Shown one piece after another: positions 29,197-37,254 of a DNA stretch of 64,000 bases; the first letter of the stretch is position 1, and the number at the start of each line of letters is the position of its first letter. The translations under genes were made by a program, and so were the position numbers. This stretch comes from Streptosporangium carneum (GTDB lineage: Bacteria; Actinomycetota; Actinomycetes; Streptosporangiales; Streptosporangiaceae), in the NCBI RefSeq assembly GCF_027922005.1, contig NZ_BSEV01000003.1:1-64000 (forward strand), written 5' to 3'. The notes below the pieces were generated by a model, which was not told where the DNA came from, did no database searches, and saw only the letters and a program-made list of their open reading frames with translations.

Positions 29197-30354
29197 CTAG
29201 TCCCGCTGAGTGATCCCGGCATCGCCGAGCCGGGTGATCTCCGCCTCGTCGAGACCGATCCAGGCGAGCACCTCACGGGTGTGCTCGCCGATCACCGGAG
29301 GCGAGGACCGGATCTCGGCGGGCGTGCGCGAGAAACGCGGCGCGGGAGCGGGCTGCACGACGCCGTCCCGCGAGACGAACGTCGCGCGGGCGACGTTGTG
29401 CGGGTGCGCGGGCGCCTCCGCCAGGGAGAGCACCGGCGCGACGCACGCGTCCGTTCCGGTGAACACCTCCTGCCAGTGGTCGCGCGTGTTCTCCGCGAAC
29501 GCCCCGGCGAGCCGTTCGCGCAGCGCGGGCCAGGTCGAGGGGTCGTACTGGGCGCCGGGGTCGAGGTCGGCGATCCCCAGGAGCCCCAGGAGCCGTCCGA
29601 AGAACTGCGGCTCGATCGGGCCGACCGAGACGTGGCCGCCGTCCGAGGTGGCGTACACGTCGTAGAAGGGCGCCCCGGTGTCGAGCAGGTTCGTGCCGCG
29701 CTCCGACCACCGCCCCATGGCCTGGGCTCCGTAGAACGGCGCCATCAGCAGGGCGGAGCCGTCGACCATGGCGGCGTCGACGACCTGGCCCGCGCCGTCC
29801 CGCCCGGCCGCGAGCAGGCCCGCGAGCACGCCGCACGCCAGCAGCATGGCGCCGCCGCCGTAGTCGCCGACCAGGTTCAACGGCGGCACCGGGGCCTGCC
29901 CCGCGCGACCGATCGCCGACAGCGCGCCGGACAGCGAGATGTAGTTGATGTCGTGCCCCGCGCTGTGGGCCAGCGGCCCGTCCTGCCCCCACCCGGTCAT
30001 CCGCCCGTAGACCAGGCGGCCGTTGCGGGCCAGGCACTCCTGCGGGCCGAGCCCGAGCCGCTCCATGACGCCCGGCCGGTAGCCCTCGATCAGCGCGTCG
30101 GCCCTCTCGACGAGCCTGAGCACCAGCTCGACGCCCTCCGGCGACTTCAGGTCGATCGTGACGGACCTGCGCCCCCTGGACGTCACGTCGGCGGAGTCGG
30201 CCTCCACGGCCCCGTCGGCGCCCGGCGACGAGGCCGCTCTCGGCCTGTCGACGCGGATCACGTCGGCGCCGAGGTCGGCGAGCAGCATCCCGGCGAACGG
30301 CCCCGGACCGATGCCGGCCATCTCCACGACGGTGAAACCCGTTAGCGGACCCAT
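29197..30354 (-). CDS. CaiB/BaiF-family enzyme, probable alpha-methylacyl-CoA racemase
   Basis: The 385-residue type III CoA-transferase/racemase starts [20 protein letters not shown] with AGGAGAG upstream, a better start than the ORF opening 15 bases earlier. It has the racemase catalytic pair in [15 protein letters not shown] (His134) and [11 protein letters not shown] (Asp164). In sterol degradation this enzyme epimerises the C25 methyl-branched acyl-CoA so that beta-oxidation can begin. It is the first gene of the operon running to the thioesterase at 21227. Confidence 0.82.
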   Translation of the reverse strand: MGPLTGFTVVEMAGIGPGPFAGMLLADLGADVIRVDRPRAASSPGADGAVEADSADVTSRGRRSVTIDLKSPEGVELVLRLVERADALIEGYRPGVMERLGLGPQECLARNGRLVYGRMTGWGQDGPLAHSAGHDINYISLSGALSAIGRAGQAPVPPLNLVGDYGGGAMLLACGVLAGLLAAGRDGAGQVVDAAMVDGSALLMAPFYGAQAMGRWSERGTNLLDTGAPFYDVYATSDGGHVSVGPIEPQFFGRLLGLLGIADLDPGAQYDPSTWPALRERLAGAFAENTRDHWQEVFTGTDACVAPVLSLAEAPAHPHNVARATFVSRDGVVQPAPAPRFSRTPAEIRSSPPVIGEHTREVLAWIGLDEAEITRLGDAGITQRD

Positions 30355-30363
30355 CTCTCCTAC

Positions 30364-30378
30364 CCCCACTCAGCGGGA
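30364..30378. promoter_or_regulatory. candidate operator, CCCCACTCAGCGGGA
   Basis: This copy of the TCCC-N7-GGGA pseudo-palindrome has the first T changed to C. It lies 10 bases upstream of the CaiB-like start and in the divergent gap shared with the hsd4A-like gene. Confidence 0.5.
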
Positions 30379-30392
30379 CTGACCTCTTGGCC

Positions 30393-30416
30393 AAAACTAG
30401 AATACATACTAGTTTT
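30393..30416. promoter_or_regulatory. inverted repeat AAAACTAG-N8-CTAGTTTT
   Basis: Eight-base perfect arms flank AATACATA in the divergent gap between the CaiB-like and Hsd4A-like genes. The local AT-richness is unusual for this genome. It looks like a TetR-family operator, and KstR is the obvious candidate. Confidence 0.5.
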
Positions 30417-30455
30417 TTACTCCTATCGATCGGCGCGCACAACGGGAGCGGGAAC

Positions 30456-31388
30456 ATGGGTTCGAACATCAGCCTGGAGGGCCGGACGGCGATCGTCACC
30501 GGCGCGGGCGCGGGACTTGGCCGCAGTGAGGCGCTGGCGCTCGCGGAGCGCGGCGCGAACGTCGTCGTCAACGACATGGGACAGGCCGCGGACGAGGTCG
30601 TCGCCGAGATCAAGGAACTCGGCGGCCAGGCCGTCGCGGTGACCGGCGACGTCGGCGAGTGGTCCATGGGCGAGCGACTTGTCCAGGCCGCGGTCGAGAC
30701 CTTCGGCGGCCTGGACATCCTGGTGAACAACGCGGGCGTGCTCCGCGACAAGATGCTGTTCAACCTGACAGAGTCCGACTGGGACACCGTCATCCACGTC
30801 CACCTGAAGGGCCACGCCGCGGTGTCCCGCGCGGCGGCCGTGCACTGGCGTGCGGCGAGCAAGGCCGCGGGCGGCCCCGTCTACGGCCGGGTCATCAACA
30901 CCTCCTCCGAGGCGTTCCTGTTCGGCGCCCCCGGCCAGCCGAACTACTCGGCCGCCAAGGCGGGCATCACCGCGCTGACCCTGTCGACCGCCCAGGGCCT
31001 GTCGAGGTACGGCGTGCGCGCGAACGCGATCTGCCCCCGGGCCCGCACCGGCATGACGGCGCACGTGTTCGGCGGCGGCGAGGGCGACGGCGGGCTGGAC
31101 ATCCTGGCCCCCGAGCGCGTCGGGACGTTCGTCAGCTACCTGGCCTCCCCCGCCTCCGAGGAGATCAACGGCCAGGTGTTCGTCGTCTACGGCGACATGG
31201 TCGCGCTCATGGCGGCCCCGACCGTCGAGCAGAAGTTCACCGCGGCTGACAACGTCTTCTCCGTCGAGGAGTTCGACGCGCAGCTCACGCCGTACTTCAC
31301 CGGCCGCAGCCCGTACCAGACCTACGCCGCCTACAGCGTCGCCCAGCTCGACACCACGGGAGTCGAGAACGCCGCCGCGTCCAAGTGA
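30456..31388 (+). CDS. hsd4A: Hsd4A-like 3-hydroxyacyl-CoA/17-beta-hydroxysteroid dehydrogenase
   Basis: The 310-residue SDR of the multifunctional-enzyme type has TGAGAGLGRSEAL, DILVNNAGVLRDKM, the catalytic serine in INTSSEAFLFG and Tyr/Lys in YSAAKAG. A C-terminal extension to residue 310 is typical of the Hsd4A group, which oxidises the side-chain 3-hydroxyacyl-CoA. GGGAG lies eight bases before the ATG at 30456; an earlier ATG at 30387 lies in the promoter region. It is divergent from the CaiB-like operon and ends in a strong terminator. Confidence 0.78.
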   Translation: MGSNISLEGRTAIVTGAGAGLGRSEALALAERGANVVVNDMGQAADEVVAEIKELGGQAVAVTGDVGEWSMGERLVQAAVETFGGLDILVNNAGVLRDKMLFNLTESDWDTVIHVHLKGHAAVSRAAAVHWRAASKAAGGPVYGRVINTSSEAFLFGAPGQPNYSAAKAGITALTLSTAQGLSRYGVRANAICPRARTGMTAHVFGGGEGDGGLDILAPERVGTFVSYLASPASEEINGQVFVVYGDMVALMAAPTVEQKFTAADNVFSVEEFDAQLTPYFTGRSPYQTYAAYSVAQLDTTGVENAAASK

Positions 31389-31410
31389 CACGCCACCGGT
31401 GAGACCCACG

Positions 31411-31444
31411 AAAGAGAGGCCGTCCGCTGGACGGCCTCTCTTTT
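31411..31444 (+). terminator. intrinsic terminator with T-run
   Basis: AGAGAGGCCGTCC (31413-31425) pairs perfectly with GGACGGCCTCTCT (31429-31441) across a three-base loop and is followed by TTTT. It lies 25 bases after the hsd4A-like stop. Confidence 0.9.
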
Positions 31445-31510
31445 CTCTCGTCTCACGGCGGCCGGAAAGGAACAGACCGCTTCGACGTGGACACGCCGAT
31501 GACCGCTCCT

Positions 31511-31636
31511 CGCGCCCAAGCCTCCTGTACGACCGGGAATGGTTTTGGCTTGGGCGCGCCGGTGTCTGGACTGAGGAGCGAAGGAGCGAAGCGGATGAGC
31601 GACGAGGGAAGACGCCGGCCCGGTAGCGCCCAAGCC
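31511..31636. repeat. short interspersed repeat unit with three GCGCCCAAGCC copies
   Basis: CGCGCCCAAGCC (31511-31522) and GGCTTGGGCGCG (31547-31558) form a perfect inverted repeat, and a third copy, GCGCCCAAGCC, lies at 31626-31636. Between them runs a purine-rich stretch with repeated GGAGCGA units (31574-31606). The element is non-coding and sits between two convergent genes with their own terminators. It resembles a REP-like or small mobile palindromic unit. Confidence 0.5.
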
Positions 31637-31638
31637 CT

Positions 31639-31658
31639 GCGACGCCGCCAGGCGTCGC
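31639..31658 (-). terminator. hairpin at the end of hsdA
   Basis: GCGACGCC (31639-31646) pairs with GGCGTCGC (31651-31658) across GCCA, directly after the TAG stop of the minus-strand gene. Confidence 0.65.
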
Positions 31659-32431
31659 TAATAAACAGGGCCCCGCAGGACGGTCTCGGCGCCGCCGTCG
31701 ACGTAGATGACCTGGCCGGTCATGTGGGAGTTGGCCGGGGCGACCAGCCAGCGCAGCGCCTCGGCGATCACCTCGGCGCTCGCGTAGCCGTTCAGGGGCA
31801 TGGGGACGGCCTTGTCCATGACCTGCCGCATGGCCTCGTCCTCGAACAGGGGCGCGGACATCGGCGTGAGCACGACCCCCGGCGCGATCGCGTTGAGCGG
31901 GATCCCGTTGCCCGCCCACTCGGGCGTGATCGAGACGCGGCGCAGCCAGCGGGCCAGCGCGGTCTTCGACGACGGGTACAGCCTGCGTCCCTCCCCCCGC
32001 TCGACGGCCGCGTCCGACAGGGCCAGCGCCGTCCGCTCGTCGTCGTCGAGGCAGGCCTCGACGACGTTGTCGTCCGCGGGCTGAATGCCAGCGATGGAGC
32101 CGACCACGGCGGCTCGCGGCCGCTCCGCGGCGGCGAGCGCCGGGCGCAGCCCGTCGAGCAGGGCGGTCACCCCGAAGAAGTTCACCCGGACGGTCAGCGG
32201 GGTCGGCCCCGAGACGCCCGCGCAGGCGACGACGCCGTCGAGCACGCCGCCGGACAGCTCCAGCACGGAGGCGACCGCGTGCGCGCGCCCCTCCGGCGTC
32301 GCGAGGTCGGCGTTCACCTCGGCGTCCCTGAGGTCGACGCCGATCACCTCGTCCCCCTGCTCGCGCAGCAGGCGCGCGAGTGCCTGCCCGATGCCCGAGG
32401 CGGTTCCGCTCACCGCTATGCGACGTGTCAT
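31658..32431 (-). CDS. hsdA: HsdA-like 3-alpha-hydroxysteroid dehydrogenase
   Basis: The 257-residue SDR has the unusual cofactor loop SGTASGIGQAL followed by EVIGVDLRDAEVNADLATPEGR. This mirrors the recalled 3-alpha-hydroxysteroid dehydrogenase/carbonyl reductase of Comamonas testosteroni (GIDIRDAEVIADLSTAEGR). The catalytic Tyr and Lys are in RRLYPSSKTAL and the C-terminus is GQVIYVDGGAETVLRG. It would oxidise the 3-alpha-hydroxyl of bile-acid-type steroids. AGGAGC precedes the ATG at 32431; an in-frame start 48 bases upstream lacks a ribosome site. It follows another SDR by 22 bases. Confidence 0.8.
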   Translation of the reverse strand: MTRRIAVSGTASGIGQALARLLREQGDEVIGVDLRDAEVNADLATPEGRAHAVASVLELSGGVLDGVVACAGVSGPTPLTVRVNFFGVTALLDGLRPALAAAERPRAAVVGSIAGIQPADDNVVEACLDDDERTALALSDAAVERGEGRRLYPSSKTALARWLRRVSITPEWAGNGIPLNAIAPGVVLTPMSAPLFEDEAMRQVMDKAVPMPLNGYASAEVIAEALRWLVAPANSHMTGQVIYVDGGAETVLRGPVY

Positions 32432-32453
32432 GTCGTTGCTCCTGGTAGTCGTG

Positions 32454-33209
32454 TCAGGTGTGGGATCCGCCGTCGACACGGATCTCCGCTCCGGTGAGAT
32501 ACCCGCCGTCGCGCGAGGCCGCGAACGCGATCACCCCGGCGATCTGCTCGGGGCTCGCCGCGCCGAGCGGCGAGCGGATCCGTCCGTAGTAGGAGAGGTC
32601 GAGATCCCGGGGAAGCACGTCGGGGTTGCTCGTCAGCGGGGTCCTGACCGTTCCCGGGGAGACGGGCACGACCCGGATGCCGCGCCCGACGACCTCGGCG
32701 GCCAGGCTGAGCGAGAACGCCAGCACCGCGCCCTTCGAGGCGGAGTAGGCCGTCATGTACGGGTTGCCGTGCGCGGCCGCGGACGAGGCGACGTTGACGA
32801 TCACCCCGGTCCCGTCGGGCAGGTGGCGCAGCGCCTCCCTGCAGAACAGCGCCGTGCCGACGAGGTTGACGGAGAAGAGCCGCTGCAGGTCCTCGACGGT
32901 CAGCGTGTCGATCGGCGTGGCCTTGTGGACGCCCGCGACGTTGACGAGGACGTCGATGCCGCCGAGCTCGGCCGCGGCGGCCCGCACCGCCTCGACGACG
33001 GCGGGCTCGTCGGAGACGTCGGCGGCGTGCGTGACGATCCCGCCGGGTCCCGTCGCCGATCCCGCCGTCTCGGCGAGGCCGTCCTTCGCCAGGTCGACGG
33101 CGAAGACCGTCGCGCCCTCGGAGACGAGTCTGAGCGCGGTCGCGCGCCCGATGCCCGAGCCCGCGCCGGTGAGCAGGACCTTCACTCCGTCGAAGCGGTT
33201 CAGTGCCAT
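32454..33209 (-). CDS. short-chain dehydrogenase/reductase, hydroxysteroid type
   Basis: The 251-residue SDR has TGAGSGIGRATAL, the conserved Asp of FAVDLAKDG, NVAGVHKATP, Ser in VASSAAAH and YSASKGAV. It ends GGYLTGAEIRVDGGSHT. It is co-directional with and 22 bases upstream of hsdA, so it probably handles another hydroxyl on the steroid; the position cannot be read from sequence. An operator-like pseudo-palindrome lies about 110 bases upstream of its start. Confidence 0.72.
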   Translation of the reverse strand: MALNRFDGVKVLLTGAGSGIGRATALRLVSEGATVFAVDLAKDGLAETAGSATGPGGIVTHAADVSDEPAVVEAVRAAAAELGGIDVLVNVAGVHKATPIDTLTVEDLQRLFSVNLVGTALFCREALRHLPDGTGVIVNVASSAAAHGNPYMTAYSASKGAVLAFSLSLAAEVVGRGIRVVPVSPGTVRTPLTSNPDVLPRDLDLSYYGRIRSPLGAASPEQIAGVIAFAASRDGGYLTGAEIRVDGGSHT

Positions 33210-33319
33210 GTGCGTCGGGTCCTCCGCGTCTTCTGCCGGTCCCGCGCGCCACGCCGGGAAGGCGTCGGCGCCGGGGTGACGCGACGGTATCCGTACGCCT
33301 CACGGCGCGCGGGGAGGGA

Positions 33320-33334
33320 TCCCGGTCAGCGGGA
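33320..33334. promoter_or_regulatory. candidate operator, TCCCGGTCAGCGGGA
   Basis: It lies between the end of the TetR gene and the SDR/hsdA operon, 111 bases upstream of the SDR start. It is the exact reverse complement of the site at 12620-12634. Confidence 0.6.
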
Positions 33335-33345
33335 GCCCGGGAGGA

Positions 33346-33963
33346 TCAGCTCCCGGACGCGTTCGAGCGCGGGGCCAGCAGGAGTCTGCAGGCGAGACGG
33401 ATGTCGGCCTCCGCGTCGGGCATGGAGAGCCTTCCGTTGAGGCTGGCCTGCAGCCCGCCGTACCAGCACTGCACCAGGAGCCGGATCAGGGTGATGTCCT
33501 GGACCGTCGGGTTGTCGATCCCGAGGGTCTTGAGAATGATCGCGCGGAAGGCGCTGTCGATCCTGCCCGCGTCGGTGATCGTGGCGGCGTTGGCCGAACT
33601 CGACGACTGCATCATCGCGATCGCCAGCGCGGGCCTGCTCAGCAGTTGCCTGGAGGCGCTGACCAGCACCTCGTAGACCGCGTCCTCCGGGCTCGTGCCC
33701 TCCTTGGGGCGGGGGGCGAGCTCGTTGAAACGATCTATCTGCTCGGCCAGGACCGCGGTGAACAGGTGGGTCTTGGAGGGGAAGTAACGGTACAGCGTGC
33801 CGATCGCGACACCCGCGGCTCTGGCCACCTCGTGCATCTGGACGCGTTCGAGCCCCTTCTCCGCGGCGATTCTCGCCGCGGCCCTGAGGATGCGCACATG
33901 CCGGGCGCGCTGCTCGGGCGAGCTCGGCTCGGCCGGCGGTCTGACCTCGGCGATTCTCGGCAC
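33346..33963 (-). CDS. KstR-like TetR-family transcriptional regulator
   Basis: The 205-residue regulator has a TetR helix-turn-helix at about residues 27-72, with VQMHEVARAAGVAIGTLYRYFPSKTHLF; the QMxxVAxxAxVAxGTLYRYFPSKxHL pattern matches recalled KstR, the steroid-degradation repressor. The C-terminal ligand-binding part is helical. I prefer the GTG at 33963 (MPRIAEV), which has GGGGAG upstream; an ATG at 34002 would add 13 residues. It is divergent from kstD and is the only regulator in the steroid island, so it may bind the palindromes listed here. Ligand unproven. Confidence 0.78.
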   Translation of the reverse strand: MPRIAEVRPPAEPSSPEQRARHVRILRAAARIAAEKGLERVQMHEVARAAGVAIGTLYRYFPSKTHLFTAVLAEQIDRFNELAPRPKEGTSPEDAVYEVLVSASRQLLSRPALAIAMMQSSSSANAATITDAGRIDSAFRAIILKTLGIDNPTVQDITLIRLLVQCWYGGLQASLNGRLSMPDAEADIRLACRLLLAPRSNASGS

Positions 33964-34037
33964 GGTCTCCCCTGGAGAGTGGGTTCGATGTCGACAAAAC
34001 AATACACAGGGGTAGGCGCGAACAAGTGAATTACGGA

Positions 34038-34052
34038 TACCGGTGAGTGGGA
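34038..34052. promoter_or_regulatory. candidate operator, TACCGGTGAGTGGGA
   Basis: This copy of the recurrent pseudo-palindrome lies 70 bases upstream of kstD. It differs from the strict TCCC left arm only at the second base. It shares the divergent gap with the TetR gene. Confidence 0.5.
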
Positions 34053-34121
34053 CGGGACAGCCACCGCCGGCGTGGGCTGCGGTTGCCTGAGGCGGGCCGC
34101 GACTGCACAGGAGGACAGGGC

Positions 34122-35660
34122 ATGACGAGCGCCGGGCTGTGGGACGACGAGTACGACGTGGTGGTTGTGGGATCCGGGGCCGGGGCCATGACCGGCGCGT
34201 TCGCGGCGGCCTCGGACGGCCTGCGCACCCTCGTGCTGGAGAAGACGCCGCTGCTCGGCGGCACCTCCGCCTACTCCGGATCGGCCGCCTGGCTGCCCGG
34301 CAGCCAGGTGCAGGAACGGGCGGGGATCGGGGACTCCACGGAATCGGCCCGCACCTATCTCAGGGCGCTGCTCGGAGAGGACACGGCGCGACGGCGTGAG
34401 GCCTTCCTGACGACCGCCCCCGAGGTCGTCGAGTTCCTTGAGCGCGACCCGGCGATCGAGTTCGAGTGGCGGGCCTTCCCCGACTACTTCGACGCCCCCG
34501 GGCGGATGGACGCCGGGCGCTCCTTCGTTCCGCTCGACCTTCCCGCGGACCGGCTCGGCGACCTGCTGCCCCTGGTGCGTCCCTCCGTCGACCGCGACCG
34601 GGCGGGGCAGCCCCATCCCGAGGGTCCCCTGACCGCGGGACGGGCGCTGATCGGACGGCTGCTGCTCGCGCTGACCGGCACGGGAAACGGTTTCGTCCGC
34701 ACCGGCGCCCGCATGACCGGACTCGTCATCGAGGACGGACGGGTGACCGGCGTCGAGGCGGAGACCTCGCAGGGCCCGGTGCGGATCCGCGCGGCTCGAG
34801 GCGTGCTCATGGCCGCGGGCGGCTTCGAGGGCAACGGTCCCATGCGTGAGCGGAACGGCGTCCCCGGGGCGGCGGCCTGGACGATGGCGCCCCGCGGCAC
34901 GAACACCGGGGAGCCGATCGAGGCCGCCGTCGCGATCGGCGCCGCGACCGACCTGATGGACCAGGCGTGGTGGTGCCCCGGCGTCGAGCAGCCGGACGGG
35001 GCCGCCGCCTTCACCCTGGGCTTCAGGGGCGGCATCATGGTCGACGCCTCCGGCAGGCGCTTCGCCAACGAGTCCCTCCCCTACGACAGGATGGGCCGCG
35101 AGATGGCCGCGGCGGCGGACCGCGTTCCCGCCCATCTCGTCTTCGACTCCCGCTTCGGCGGCGGCCTTCCCGCCATCTCGCTGCCCGGCCGCCCGGCGGA
35201 GGAGCACCTGGCCTCGGGCACCTGGGTCAGGGCCGAGACCGTCGAGGAGCTGGCCGAGCTGCTCGGCGTGCCGAAGGAGACCCTGACCGCGACGGTGGAG
35301 CGGTTCAACGGCTTCGCCGCCCTCGGCGTCGACGAGGACTTCCACCGGGGTGAGGACCCCTACGACCTGTTCTTCGCCGACCGCTCCCACGGCGGCCCCA
35401 ACCCGTGCCTGGTCCCGCTCGACAGGGCGCCGTACTACGCCGCACGCGTCGTGCTGAGCGACCTGGGCACCAAGGGCGGTCTGCGGACCGACGAGGACGG
35501 CAGGGTCCTCGACGGCCAGGACGCGCCCATCCCCGGCCTGTACGCGGCGGGCAACACCAGCGCGTCGTTCGCGGGCCGTCACTATCCGGGCCCCGGCGTC
35601 CCGATCGGCTCGGCGATGGTCTTCTCCTACCGCGCGGTACGGGACATGGCCGCGCGATGA
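34122..35660 (+). CDS. kstD: 3-ketosteroid delta-1-dehydrogenase (KstD-like)
   Basis: The 512-residue flavoprotein has the N-terminal FAD motif VVVGSGAGAMTGAFAA, the EKTPLLGGTSAYSGSAAWLP segment of the family, and C-terminal PYYAARVVLSDLGTKGGLRTD and GLYAAGNTSASFAGRHYPGPG. These carry the conserved tyrosine and glycine positions of KstD. It introduces the C1-C2 double bond into the steroid A ring. AGGAGG precedes the ATG at 34122. Related delta-4-dehydrogenases share the fold, so exact regiochemistry is inferred. Confidence 0.83.
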   Translation: MTSAGLWDDEYDVVVVGSGAGAMTGAFAAASDGLRTLVLEKTPLLGGTSAYSGSAAWLPGSQVQERAGIGDSTESARTYLRALLGEDTARRREAFLTTAPEVVEFLERDPAIEFEWRAFPDYFDAPGRMDAGRSFVPLDLPADRLGDLLPLVRPSVDRDRAGQPHPEGPLTAGRALIGRLLLALTGTGNGFVRTGARMTGLVIEDGRVTGVEAETSQGPVRIRAARGVLMAAGGFEGNGPMRERNGVPGAAAWTMAPRGTNTGEPIEAAVAIGAATDLMDQAWWCPGVEQPDGAAAFTLGFRGGIMVDASGRRFANESLPYDRMGREMAAAADRVPAHLVFDSRFGGGLPAISLPGRPAEEHLASGTWVRAETVEELAELLGVPKETLTATVERFNGFAALGVDEDFHRGEDPYDLFFADRSHGGPNPCLVPLDRAPYYAARVVLSDLGTKGGLRTDEDGRVLDGQDAPIPGLYAAGNTSASFAGRHYPGPGVPIGSAMVFSYRAVRDMAAR

Positions 35661-35867
35661 GGTGCGCCGCCCGGTGGAGCGGGGCCCGGCCCGGCGCGTG
35701 TTGGCGCTGGCGGCACTGGCCATACGCCGGGTGTCGGCCGTAGGCTCGGGCGATCAGGCGCTCCGGCGACCTCACCGACTTCGCGCTCCGGTGGCCGCGC
35801 GGGCCCCGGCCGGTGGCCCCGGCCCGTGATGCCCCCCGATCCCGGGCCGGGCCTCTCGGGCCAGGCA

Positions 35868-35906
35868 GGACCGGATCCCGGGGGCAGCCCGGCCCGGGTC
35901 CGGTCC
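35868..35906. terminator. bidirectional terminator between kstD and hsaA
   Basis: GGACCGGATCCCGGG (35868-35882) pairs with CCCGGGTCCGGTCC (35893-35906) with one bulged base, across a ten-base loop. The two genes are convergent. The remainder of 35661-35913 is very GC-rich and shows no gene. Confidence 0.7.
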
Positions 35907-35913
35907 GGTGGGA

Positions 35914-37080
35914 TCAGATGAGGTTGTCCTCGACGGTCAGGCCGAACTCGCCCTTGCCGTACATCGCCAGGGCCCGCTCCACGTCGTTGGCCACGTGCAC
36001 GCTGCCCGCGTGGGCGTCGCGCCACGCGCGCTCGATGGGGTTGCCGCGCCTGAGCGAGTTCCCTCCAGCGATCTTGAAGAGGATGTCGATCGCCTCGATC
36101 GCCCGCTCGGTGCCGCGGACCTGGTCCCTGCGGGTGCGCAACCTCAGCTCCATCGGGATCTCCTCGCCCTTGACGGCGTGCTCGTAGACCTCGCGCACGT
36201 TGCGGTCGTTCTGCAGGATCGCGGCGTCGATCTCGGAGGCCGCCCTGGCCACCGCGACCTGGGCGAACTGGTCCTCGGCGAACCTGCCGCCGCCCAGACT
36301 GAGCCGCACCCTGTCGCGCATCGCGGTGATGTAGGAGCGGTAGCAGCCCGCGACCGTTCCGATCACCGGCGCGGTGATCGCGGAGGTGAAGACCGACGCG
36401 AACGGCATCCGGTGCAACGGCCCCGTGTTGACCTTCTGCCCGGGGCCGCGCAGCTGCGCCTGCTCGTAGTTGCGCATCGTCCGGTAGCCGGGGACGAAGG
36501 CCCGCTCGACGATGACGTCGTTGCTCGCGGTGCCGCGCAGACCGATCACGTCCCAGACGTCCTCGATCCTGTAGTCGGTCTGGGGGACCAGCACGGTCAT
36601 GAAGTCCACCGGCCTGCCCTCGGCGCCCACGACCAGGCCTCCGACCAGGACCCATGACGCGTGCTCGCATCCGGAGGAGAAGCTCCACCGCCCGGACAGC
36701 TCGTAGCCGCCCTCGACCGGGGTCAGCCGTCCCACGGGCGCGTAGGAGGAGGAGACCAGGGTGTCCGGGTTCTCGCGCCAGACCTCGTCCTGCGCGACCT
36801 CGGCGAACAGGCCCAGCTGCCACGGGTGCACGCCGAGGACGCCGGTCACCCAGCCCGTCGAGCCGCAGACGCCGGAGATCTCCCGGACGACCTCGAAGAA
36901 GGCGACCGGGTCGCTCTCCGCGCCGCCGTACCTCTTGGGCTGCAGCATCCGGAAGACGCCCGCGCGGGTGAGCTCTCTGATCGTCTCTTCGGGAACGCGC
37001 CGGTTCTCGTCGGTCGACCGGGCCCGTTCGGCGATGTTCGGCAGCAGTGTGCGAACCGATTCCAGCACCTCGTTGCTCAT
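35914..37080 (-). CDS. hsaA: HsaA-like flavin-dependent monooxygenase, oxygenase subunit
   Basis: The 388-residue protein belongs to the acyl-CoA-dehydrogenase-like two-component monooxygenases. Phrases such as VCGSTGWVTGVLGVHPWQLGLF, SSSYAPVG, FSSGCEHASWVLVGG and AWRDAHAGSVHVANDVERA agree with recalled mycobacterial HsaA. HsaA hydroxylates 3-HSA to the catechol 3,4-DHSA after KstD and KshA open ring B. The reductase HsaB and the ring-cleavage genes hsaC and hsaD are not in the window. It is divergent from kshA. Confidence 0.84.
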   Translation of the reverse strand: MSNEVLESVRTLLPNIAERARSTDENRRVPEETIRELTRAGVFRMLQPKRYGGAESDPVAFFEVVREISGVCGSTGWVTGVLGVHPWQLGLFAEVAQDEVWRENPDTLVSSSYAPVGRLTPVEGGYELSGRWSFSSGCEHASWVLVGGLVVGAEGRPVDFMTVLVPQTDYRIEDVWDVIGLRGTASNDVIVERAFVPGYRTMRNYEQAQLRGPGQKVNTGPLHRMPFASVFTSAITAPVIGTVAGCYRSYITAMRDRVRLSLGGGRFAEDQFAQVAVARAASEIDAAILQNDRNVREVYEHAVKGEEIPMELRLRTRRDQVRGTERAIEAIDILFKIAGGNSLRRGNPIERAWRDAHAGSVHVANDVERALAMYGKGEFGLTVEDNLI

Positions 37081-37162
37081 GGTTTGCGTTCTCCGTGTCG
37101 CGCTCGTCCATCAGGTACAGAGCACGATGGTGCGTCGCGTCGACGGGGAGTTGTCCGAAACA

Positions 37163-37177
37163 TCCCGACCAATGGGA
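37163..37177. promoter_or_regulatory. candidate operator variant, TCCCGACCAATGGGA
   Basis: It has the TCCC and GGGA arms and central A of the recurrent pseudo-palindrome, with other central bases changed. It lies in the divergent gap between hsaA and kshA. Confidence 0.45.
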
Positions 37178-37254
37178 CTCCAGGTTCGGTCACGGGTCTC
37201 ACCGACCTACCTTTCAGGTCGAGAGAACCCACGTTCCGAAGGGATGGCGTCAAC

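Noticed and set aside
29201-29215. TCCCGCTGAGTGATC as another copy of the recurrent operator
   Set aside because: Only the left half matches, and it overlaps the last codons of the CaiB-like gene, so chance is likely.
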